A DNA stretch of 5,517 nucleotides from Lentimicrobium sp. GTDB lineage: Bacteria > Bacteroidota > Bacteroidia > Flavobacteriales > Flavobacteriaceae. Each line of letters opens with the position of its first letter. The stretch's first letter is position 1. The notes below the pieces were generated by a model, which saw only the letters and a program-made list of their open reading frames with translations, was not told the DNA's origin and searched no databases. Both the position numbers and the translations under genes were made by a program. The stretch lies in assembly GCA_022758945.1 (NCBI GenBank), contig JAEMQE010000140.1:1-5517 (forward strand), given 5' to 3'. Below, in pieces: positions 1-5,517 of this stretch.

Positions 1-834
1 TGCACAAGGAAATAATATTGGGTCTGGAGTAAATGTATAAATACCGCTAGTTGTGTTATTTATTGTTGCTGGAGACCAAGTACCTGTAATTGGAATTGCA
101 TTTGTAGAACTCGAAGGCAATAATGGAACTGGGGTTGTTCCTGAACAAAAAGGAGGAATTGGTGCAAAAGTAGGAGTTGTGGTTGTTGCTCCACAAGGCA
201 CAGTACATTTCCAAGTTTGTGTAGCACAAGGATGAGTTGTTGCTGTTAATACAATAGTAGCTGATTGTCCTGGCGACATCCCGAAAACCTGTTGATGTGA
301 TACTGTTGTAGTTCCAGAACCGGATAAACCTCCTGTAGTTGTATATGTATAATTATACGAATTATCAGGAATCAACAGACTATTTCCCCAATCAAAAAAC
401 ACAGAAGAACTTTTATCTGCTGGCAAAATTTGAGAAGGATCACATGTATAACCCACAATAAATGCCCCATTATCAGCTACTACGTTAACTACAATTGGAG
501 TTCGCGGAGTACTTTCTAAACCAGCAATAGTTTGAGTAACATAATAAGTAGCTGAACCAACAGTGGTTGTTATTGGTGTGGGAGCCACGGGAGATGGTAT
601 TTCTAAAGGCCCATTTGTTAGATACCAATTCAAGGTTCCTCCTCCTGAAGGAGTTGCTGTTAATGGTGATGCAACACTATTTTGGCATAAATATATTGGC
701 GTAGTAACTGTAGGTGGTGCTGTGGCAAGAATCTTACTTTCATAACTACTCATATTGCTTTTACCGAAAACATTTGTATTCGAAAAAGTAATTATCAAGA
801 ACAGAAAGGCGAACGACCTGAAAATTTTTTTCAT
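1..834 (-). CDS. Secreted Ig-like/PKD-like repeat surface protein, N-terminal 278 residues (3' end beyond the window)
   Basis: The frame runs without a stop from an ATG at 834-832 to the left edge, giving 278 residues. An in-frame TAA at 858-856 with no ATG in between fixes the start. Residues 1-24 form a signal peptide: MKK, a hydrophobic core at about 8-18, and a likely cleavage after VFG24. Residues about 40-119 look like an Ig-like domain (CQNS near its start, LNWY at 68-71, a TYYVTQT strand at 96-102, ending in IVVNVV). Residues about 120-215 are a second, less recognisable beta-rich domain with cysteines at 131, 203, 210 and 214. Residues about 220-278 match a repeat common in Flavobacterium surface proteins (FCSG, LPSSSTN, GTWSP, YTFTP, then a terminal Cys). 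The composition is rich in Thr, Ser, Pro and Gly, as in adhesins. It is probably exported by Sec and perhaps sorted by the type IX system through an unseen C-terminal domain. An adhesin or gliding-related role is inferred from family resemblance only; no catalytic motif is visible. Confidence 0.85.
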   Translation of the reverse strand, partial: MKKIFRSFAFLFLIITFSNTNVFGKSNMSSYESKILATAPPTVTTPIYLCQNSVASPLTATPSGGGTLNWYLTNGPLEIPSPVAPTPITTTVGSATYYVTQTIAGLESTPRTPIVVNVVADNGAFIVGYTCDPSQILPADKSSSVFFDWGNSLLIPDNSYNYTYTTTGGLSGSGTTTVSHQQVFGMSPGQSATIVLTATTHPCATQTWKCTVPCGATTTTPTFAPIPPFCSGTTPVPLLPSSSTNAIPITGTWSPATINNTTSGIYTFTPDPILFPCA

Positions 835-913
835 AATTATAGGTTTTAGGTTGCTTTAAATTTGGGGGAAATTATAGCAATATTTCGTAAATATATAAAA
901 TTTGATTCTTCAA

Positions 914-941
914 CAAAACTAATTATATAATTATTGTCCAA
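914..941 (-). promoter_or_regulatory. Predicted Bacteroidota-type promoter for the surface-protein gene
   Basis: Read on the minus strand, TTG (941-939) is followed after exactly 17 bases by TAGTTTTG (921-914). This matches the Bacteroidota primary-sigma consensus TTG-N17-23-TAnnTTTG. It lies between the secDF terminator and the start codon at 834, which would leave a 5' leader of about 70-75 nt. The match is exact at the defined positions, but the motif is short and the region AT-rich, so chance is not excluded. Confidence 0.6.
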
Positions 942-981
942 CTTAGAAAAAAGTTACCCTAAAATACGAAAGTTTTAGAAC

Positions 982-1013
982 AAAAAAAAGACCCGAATAA
1001 AATTCGGGTCTTT
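982..1013 (-). terminator. Rho-independent terminator after secDF
   Basis: A perfect 12-bp inverted repeat (AAAGACCCGAAT at 987-998 and ATTCGGGTCTTT at 1002-1013) encloses a 3-nt loop. On the minus strand the stem has a GC-rich core and ends in an unbroken run of eight T (989-982). It begins about 30 nt beyond the secDF stop codon. This is a textbook intrinsic terminator, and it separates secDF from the surface-protein gene downstream. Confidence 0.92.
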
Positions 1014-1042
1014 CCTATAATTTATTTTAAATCTAAACCATT

Positions 1043-4015
1043 TTAAGTATTGTGCTCTCTTTCAATCTTTTTATGTTCTTCTTCAGACATTGTGTCACAC
1101 AAAACAGGAGTTGCGATAAACAATGAAGAATACGTTCCCACAACAATACCTATAAGCATTGCGAAGATAAATCCACGAATAGACTCTCCACCAAAAACAA
1201 ACATAATCAATAATACCAAAATCATTGTTAACGAAGTATTGATTGTTCTGGACATTGTACTATTAATAGATTGATTCACGATGCTGTTGAAATTTCCTTT
1301 GGCTTTTTTACCATCCAAGAATTCACGAACTCTATCAAATACAATTACGGTGTCATTCATCGAATAACCAATAACGGTAAGAATCGCAGCGATAAAGTGT
1401 TGGTCTATTTCCATACCAAAAGGCATAAATTTGTAACACAAAGAGTAAATTCCCAATACGAAAATAACGTCATGTATAACAGCTGCAATCGCACCTAAAC
1501 TGTATTGCCATTTTCTAAAACTGATTATCAAATACAAACCTACAATAAGCATCGCACCAAGTACTGCCCAATATGCATTGGTTTTAATATCCTCAGCAAC
1601 TGTTGGTCCTACTTTAGAGGCTTGTACAATACCAAATATTTTACCATCATAAGCATTTACAAATCTATCATAAGTCAATCCTGCGGAATAATGTTTTTTC
1701 AAATTATCGTACAACAATTTATTAACTTCTTGATCTGCTTCTATTCCGTGCTCTTGAACTTTATATTTTGTTGTAATTTTTAATTGATTGTCTTTACCAA
1801 AAACTTTCACTTCGGCGCTACCATCAAATACTTTACCTAATTCTGCTTTTACTACTTCAACTTCAATTGGTTTTTCAAAACGAACCTGAAAAGTTCTTCC
1901 TCCAACAAAATCAACTCCTTGATCCAAACCATTGGTTGCCAATGAATAAATACTTACAATTGTAACAATTGCTGAAAATGCATAAGTCCATTTTTTGATA
2001 CTCAAGAAATCAAAGTGGAAATTCGTAAAGAAATTTTTAGAAAAATTAGTTACAAATGATAATTTATTGTTTTTGCTTATTGTCCAATCAATAAAGATTC
2101 TTGCAATAAAGATTGAGGTAAACAATGAGGTAATGATACCAATTAACAAGGTAGTTGCAAATCCTTTTATTGGTCCTGAACCAAAAATAAACAACACACC
2201 ACCAGTTAATATGTGGGTTACGTTTGCATCAACAATAGAACGCATTGCCCCTTTCCAACCATAGGATGTTTTTACAGCATCTTCGAGTGATTTCCCGGAA
2301 CGCAATTCCTCTTTTGCTCTTTCATAGATGATGATATTGGCATCTACCGCAGTACCCATTGTCAAAACAATACCTGCAATACCTGGTAAAGTAAGCACAG
2401 CACCTAAACTTGCTAAAATTCCGAATAAGAATAATAAGTTGACTGCCAATGCAACATTCGCGTACCAACCTGCTTTTCCATAATAAACCATCATCCAAAG
2501 TGACACTAATAATAACCCTAAAAGAGCTGAATTAGTACCATTATCAATAGCTTCCTGACCCAAAGATGGCCCAACCACATCTGATTGAACAATATCAGCA
2601 GCGGCAGGAAGTTTACCTGCTCTCAATACATTAGCTAAATCTTTAGTTTCTGAAATATCAAAAGTACCTGAAATCTCAGATCTACCTCCTGAAATTGGAC
2701 CACTAGAAACACCTGGTGCAGAATAAACAATATTATCCAAAACAATAGCGATATTGCTTTTTTGAGTATAAGCTCTTCCTGTCAATTCTTCCCAAGTTTT
2801 AGAACCTTGACCATTCATTTGCATAGAAACTGCAGGTTTTCCTGATTGATCAAAAGTATCTTTTGCATCAGTAATAACGCCACCACTCATTGCTGCAATA
2901 TTATCTCTATTTCCTTTTAAAGCGTATAATTCTACTGCATCAATTTCTTTTCCTTTGGCATCTTTAAGAGTTGTTGGTTTTCCCCAAACAAATTTTGCAT
3001 AATGTTGGTCTGGCGCCAATAAAACTCTTATGTCAGCTCTTCTTAAATAACCTCCAACAACAGCTGTATCTTTTGGCGAAAACATTCCCAAAACGGGTCC
3101 ACCACCTTGTTGAATAATTTTATCTAATATTGGATTGTTTCCTTTTTTAGCCGCAGTTGAATCTTTTTTATCAGTTAATAAAGCACTCAATGTATCTTTA
3201 ACAACCGCCTTAACTTCTGGAGTTTTGATTTCAGTTTTTTTCAAGGCTTCGTTTGCAGCCATTAAGAAATTACCAATTTCATCTATTTTGTATGTTTCCC
3301 AAAATTGCAGTTGTGCAGTACTTGACAATAATTTTTTAGCACGATCCACATCTTTTGCACCAGGAAGTTCCACAAGAATTTGTCCTGAATTTCCTAATTT
3401 TTGAATATTAGGTTGAGTTACACCAAATTGATCTATACGTTTTCTTAATACTCCAAAAGCACTATCAACTGATTCATCTACTTTTTTACGAATTACTTTT
3501 TGCGCTTCGGCATCGGTCATTTGAAAATTAATTCCATCATCACCTTGCAAAGTTCTGTTTGCAAAAATATCAGGAGAAGCCAGTTTTACTGTTCCTTTAG
3601 AATTGGCTTCAAAAGCTTCGAAAAAGGCATCAATATAAGCTTGATTTCCTCTTTGGTTTGCAGTTGCATCGGCCAATGATTTATTGAAAACCGGGTTTTT
3701 AGAATTATTTGCTAATCCTTTCAAAACATCTTTTACCGATATTTGCAATATCACGTTGATACCACCTTCTAAGTCAAGACCTTTGTTGATTTGTTTGTCT
3801 TTTACTTCGTTAAAAGTAAATTTTGTAAAGCCAAGATTGAAAACATCTTCTTTTCCAATGGAATCTAGATATTTTGATTCTTTATCAGGATTTCCTTTAG
3901 CAAACGTTTTTGCGTCATCTTTTATTTTACTTGAAACGAAAGTGAATGAAAGTTGGTAAATGCTTACCAATGCAAATAGAATTGCGAAAAATTTAATAAG
4001 TCCTTTATTCTGCAT
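1043..4015 (-). CDS. secDF: Protein translocase subunit SecDF (fused SecD-SecF)
   Basis: This 990-residue inner-membrane RND-type protein uses the proton motive force to pull preproteins through SecYEG on the periplasmic side. The SecD half has a first membrane helix at about 6-28, the GLDLEGG motif at 79-85, a large periplasmic P1 region (conserved RKRIDQFGVTQPN at 191-203 and VELPGA at 215-220), and five further helices at about 495-641. These include LPGIAGIVLTMGTAVDAN with the proton-relay Asp558. A cytoplasmic linker at about 642-674 joins the SecF half: a helix at about 675-693, VDFVGG at 701-706, a P4 domain, and helices at about 815-972 with IHDV (847-850), SMNDTVIVFDR with Asp888, and SRTINTS with Arg923. 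The Asp, Asp and Arg equivalent to the key residues of Thermus SecDF are all present. An in-frame TAA 12 nt upstream of the ATG fixes the start. Separate SecD and SecF genes are usual in enterobacteria; the fusion is common in Bacteroidota. P1 appears about 95 residues longer than in E. coli SecD. Confidence 0.97.
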   Translation of the reverse strand: MQNKGLIKFFAILFALVSIYQLSFTFVSSKIKDDAKTFAKGNPDKESKYLDSIGKEDVFNLGFTKFTFNEVKDKQINKGLDLEGGINVILQISVKDVLKGLANNSKNPVFNKSLADATANQRGNQAYIDAFFEAFEANSKGTVKLASPDIFANRTLQGDDGINFQMTDAEAQKVIRKKVDESVDSAFGVLRKRIDQFGVTQPNIQKLGNSGQILVELPGAKDVDRAKKLLSSTAQLQFWETYKIDEIGNFLMAANEALKKTEIKTPEVKAVVKDTLSALLTDKKDSTAAKKGNNPILDKIIQQGGGPVLGMFSPKDTAVVGGYLRRADIRVLLAPDQHYAKFVWGKPTTLKDAKGKEIDAVELYALKGNRDNIAAMSGGVITDAKDTFDQSGKPAVSMQMNGQGSKTWEELTGRAYTQKSNIAIVLDNIVYSAPGVSSGPISGGRSEISGTFDISETKDLANVLRAGKLPAAADIVQSDVVGPSLGQEAIDNGTNSALLGLLLVSLWMMVYYGKAGWYANVALAVNLLFLFGILASLGAVLTLPGIAGIVLTMGTAVDANIIIYERAKEELRSGKSLEDAVKTSYGWKGAMRSIVDANVTHILTGGVLFIFGSGPIKGFATTLLIGIITSLFTSIFIARIFIDWTISKNNKLSFVTNFSKNFFTNFHFDFLSIKKWTYAFSAIVTIVSIYSLATNGLDQGVDFVGGRTFQVRFEKPIEVEVVKAELGKVFDGSAEVKVFGKDNQLKITTKYKVQEHGIEADQEVNKLLYDNLKKHYSAGLTYDRFVNAYDGKIFGIVQASKVGPTVAEDIKTNAYWAVLGAMLIVGLYLIISFRKWQYSLGAIAAVIHDVIFVLGIYSLCYKFMPFGMEIDQHFIAAILTVIGYSMNDTVIVFDRVREFLDGKKAKGNFNSIVNQSINSTMSRTINTSLTMILVLLIMFVFGGESIRGFIFAMLIGIVVGTYSSLFIATPVLCDTMSEEEHKKIEREHNT

Positions 4016-4138
4016 TATTACTAAAAATTAATTGTTTATTGTATTTTTTTTGGTTTCAACCCTTGTAAAATAAGCCATAACCCACATTTTTATCTAAAAA
4101 TAAAACGTTATGATTTACCTCATCATTTTTTGACCGAG

Positions 4139-4169
4139 CAAATATATAATTAACGCAAAGATTAACCAA
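4139..4169 (-). promoter_or_regulatory. Predicted Bacteroidota-type promoter for secDF
   Basis: Read on the minus strand, TTG (4169-4167) is followed after 20 bases by TATATTTG (4146-4139), fitting TTG-N17-23-TAnnTTTG. It sits just downstream of the mdh terminator and about 125 nt before the secDF start codon, implying a 5' leader of about 115-120 nt. Its position between a terminator and the next gene supports it; the short AT-rich motif alone would not. Confidence 0.6.
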
Positions 4170-4189
4170 TTTATTTATTGATTAATGTC

Positions 4190-4217
4190 AAAAAAAAGAC
4201 TGCAAAAGTGCAGTCTT
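4190..4217 (-). terminator. Rho-independent terminator after mdh
   Basis: A perfect 9-bp inverted repeat (AAGACTGCA at 4196-4204 and TGCAGTCTT at 4209-4217) encloses a 4-nt loop. On the minus strand it ends in an eight-T run (4197-4190). It starts about 21 nt after the mdh stop codon, so mdh transcription should end here and secDF should need its own promoter. Confidence 0.92.
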
Positions 4218-4238
4218 CTCTATTTTATCCCAAATTTA

Positions 4239-5174
4239 TTATGCTAAAACCGATTTTAGGTCAGCATTCATATTTCGAACAGCGTCTGCACTTTTGGCGA
4301 AAGCCGCTTTTTCAGCATCACTTAATTTAATATCAAGAATTTGTTCGATTCCGTTTTTACCTATAATACAAGGAACACCAATGCAAATATCGCTTTGACC
4401 GTATTCTCCTTCTAACATTACTGAACAAGCTATCATTTTCTTTTGGTCATTCAAGATACTATCCACTAAATACGCTACCGAAGCTCCCGGTGCATACCAA
4501 GCTGAAGTTCCTAAAAGTCCAGTTAAAGTAGCTCCACCAACCATTGTGTCTGCAGCAACTTTAGCCAATTCTTCTTCTGATAAAAATTCAGAAACTGGAA
4601 TACCATTATAAGAAGCCAATCTTGTCAATGGGATCATTGTTGTATCACCGTGACCGCCAATAACCATTGCCGAAACATCATTTGATGGTTTGTCCAATGC
4701 TTTTGACAAATAATATCTAAAACGAGAACTGTCAAGCGCTCCACCCATTCCTATAATTCTGTTTTTTGGCAAACCTGTAGCTTTCAATGTCAAATACGTC
4801 ATTGTATCCATTGGATTTGAAACTACGACAATAATTGCATTTGGAGAATGTGTCAAAACATTATCAGCAACTGTTTTTACAATTCCTGCGTTGATGCCAA
4901 TTAATTCTTCACGCGTCATTCCTGGTTTTCTTGGAATCCCTGATGTAATAACCACTACGTCACTACCTGCTGTTTTAGAATAATCATTAGTAACTCCTGA
5001 TACTTTAGTATTAAAACCTGTATTGGTGGCACATTGAGAAATATCCATTGCTTTACCTTCGGCAAAACCTTCTCTAATATCTAATAATACTACTTCACTA
5101 GCAATTCCTCTATAAGAAATTGAATCTGCGCAAGATGCTCCCACATTTCCTGCTCCTACAATTGTAACTTTCAT
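4239..5174 (-). CDS. mdh: Malate dehydrogenase (NAD-dependent, LDH-like family)
   Basis: This cytoplasmic TCA-cycle enzyme interconverts malate and oxaloacetate with NAD/NADH. The 311-residue length is normal for the LDH-like bacterial MDH group. The Rossmann dinucleotide motif GAGNVG is at 7-12, and Asp32 in VLLDI, at the end of the second strand, indicates NAD rather than NADP. The substrate loop PRKPGMTR (81-88) has Arg82 at the position where lactate dehydrogenases carry Gln, which supports malate over lactate. Arg88, Asn120 in VSNPMD, the Asp148 and Arg151 pair in LDSSR, and catalytic His175 in GGHGD are all present, so the enzyme should be active. An in-frame TAA at 5198-5196 with no intervening ATG supports the start. 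The upstream leader is A-rich without a clear Shine-Dalgarno sequence, as is usual in this phylum. A terminator follows the gene; I find no consensus promoter in the gap before it, so readthrough from gyrB is possible. Confidence 0.97.
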   Translation of the reverse strand: MKVTIVGAGNVGASCADSISYRGIASEVVLLDIREGFAEGKAMDISQCATNTGFNTKVSGVTNDYSKTAGSDVVVITSGIPRKPGMTREELIGINAGIVKTVADNVLTHSPNAIIVVVSNPMDTMTYLTLKATGLPKNRIIGMGGALDSSRFRYYLSKALDKPSNDVSAMVIGGHGDTTMIPLTRLASYNGIPVSEFLSEEELAKVAADTMVGGATLTGLLGTSAWYAPGASVAYLVDSILNDQKKMIACSVMLEGEYGQSDICIGVPCIIGKNGIEQILDIKLSDAEKAAFAKSADAVRNMNADLKSVLA

Positions 5175-5203
5175 TTTTATATGTTTATTTGTTGTTTATA
5201 ATT

Positions 5204-5240
5204 CCTCACCCCGACCCTCTCCAAAGGAGAGGGAGACTGG
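5204..5240. repeat. GC-rich palindromic, REP-like dispersed repeat candidate
   Basis: Within an AT-rich gap sits a GC-rich block with a perfect 8-bp inverted repeat, CCCTCTCC (5215-5222) and GGAGAGGG (5226-5233), around an AAA loop. It is preceded by CCTCACCCCGA and followed by AGACTGG. Its base composition is unlike both flanks. Elements of the form CTCACCCC...CCCTCTCC-N-GGAGAGGG recur between genes in many bacterial genomes, including Bacteroidota as I recall; copy number here cannot be seen from one window. No T-run follows the stem on the minus strand, so it is not a standard terminator for gyrB. It would lie in the 5' leader of mdh if the two genes are co-transcribed. Confidence 0.6.
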
Positions 5241-5288
5241 AGTTGATTTATTTCCCTTTGTGATTAACTACAAAATCTGAAATCTTTC

Positions 5289-5517
5289 TTAAGCATCAAT
5301 ATTGGCGTAAACTGCATTTTTTTCGATAAATTCTCTTCTTGGTGGCACTTCATCTCCCATTAGCATTGAGAAAACTCTGTCTGCCTCTGCAAGACTATCA
5401 ATGTTTACCTGACGTAAAGTTCTAAAACCTGGATCCATTGTTGTTTCCCACAATTGTTCTGCATTCATTTCTCCAAGACCTTTATAACGTTGAATGGCTG
5501 CGCTTCCGCCCATTTTC
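5289..5517 (-). CDS. gyrB: DNA gyrase subunit B, C-terminal 75 residues (5' end beyond the window)
   Basis: GyrB is the ATPase and TOPRIM subunit of type II topoisomerase, which introduces negative supercoils together with GyrA. Only the last 75 codons are present, with the frame still open at the right edge; the Met codon at 5513-5511 is internal, not a start. The fragment carries the C-terminal GyrB signature QRYKGLGEMN (about 5492-5463), followed by QLWETTMDP, a region ending in LMGDEVPPRREFIE, and the terminal NIDA. The GDEVPPRR and NIDA ending favours GyrB over the ParE paralogue. The family is usually about 640-650 residues in Flavobacteria, so roughly 570 residues are missing. The stop codon is followed by a 114-bp gap before mdh, without a recognisable terminator. 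Confidence 0.95.
   Translation of the reverse strand, partial: KMGGSAAIQRYKGLGEMNAEQLWETTMDPGFRTLRQVNIDSLAEADRVFSMLMGDEVPPRREFIEKNAVYANIDA

Noticed and set aside
53..745. Plus-strand open frames at 53-235 and 563-745
   Set aside because: They lie antisense to the surface-protein gene, whose minus-strand frame is stop-free over 278 codons with a signal peptide and family repeats. The Val- and Gly-rich translations are complements of its Thr- and Pro-rich codons.
826..834. Run of seven A just after the start codon of the surface-protein gene as a phase-variation tract
   Set aside because: An AAAAAAA run from Lys-Lys-Ile codons is ordinary at signal peptide starts in AT-rich genomes, and nothing else suggests slippage.
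1050..3959. Several plus-strand open frames of 74-92 codons inside the secDF region
   Set aside because: All are antisense to the fully recognisable SecDF coding sequence and show no family motifs, signal or promoter of their own.
4087..4100. Small inverted repeat TTTTTA/TAAAAA in the secDF leader
   Set aside because: It is only 6 bp, purely A/T, with a 2-nt loop, so it is unlikely to be stable and is expected by chance in this composition.
4151..4163. A second possible -7 box, CAAAGATT on the plus strand, before secDF
   Set aside because: It does not match the TA of TAnnTTTG at the required position; the neighbouring TATATTTG box with a correctly spaced TTG is better.
5215..5233. Hairpin after gyrB as an intrinsic terminator
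   Set aside because: The stem is good, but on the minus strand it is followed by TCGGGGTGAGG instead of a T-run, so it was called a repeat.

Overview
The window looks like a piece of a Flavobacteriaceae (phylum Bacteroidota) chromosome, most likely Flavobacterium or a close relative. The evidence is the AT-rich intergenic sequence, a SecD-SecF fusion of 990 residues, an LDH-like NAD malate dehydrogenase, a GyrB tail ending in NIDA, two promoter matches to the Bacteroidota TTG-N17-23-TAnnTTTG consensus, and a secreted protein built from Ig-like repeats typical of this group. Every gene lies on the minus strand, so transcription runs from high to low coordinates.

In transcription order: (1) 5517-5289 is the 3' end of gyrB (75 residues visible). 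(2) The 114-bp gap after it carries a GC-rich palindromic element at about 5204-5240 that resembles a dispersed repeat. (3) 5174-4239 is mdh, complete, followed by a strong intrinsic terminator (4217-4190). (4) 4169-4139 is a promoter match for the next unit. (5) 4015-1043 is secDF, complete, followed by a second strong terminator (1013-982). (6) 941-914 is a second promoter match. (7) 834-1 is the first 278 codons of a large secreted, probably cell-surface protein that runs off the left edge. The gaps 4016-4238 and 835-1042 hold only the terminators and promoters listed, and no gap exceeds 300 bp.

gyrB, mdh and secDF are housekeeping genes: DNA supercoiling, the TCA cycle, and proton-driven completion of Sec export. 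The truncated protein has a Sec signal peptide, so it would be a client of SecYEG-SecDF. In this phylum such proteins are often then moved across the outer membrane by the type IX secretion system, but the C-terminal sorting domain that would show this is outside the window. mdh, secDF and the surface-protein gene appear to be separate transcription units. gyrB and mdh have no visible terminator or consensus promoter between them. I see no mobile element, CRISPR array, RNA gene or clearly new biological system. The most open points are the palindromic repeat and the unseen remainder of the surface protein.
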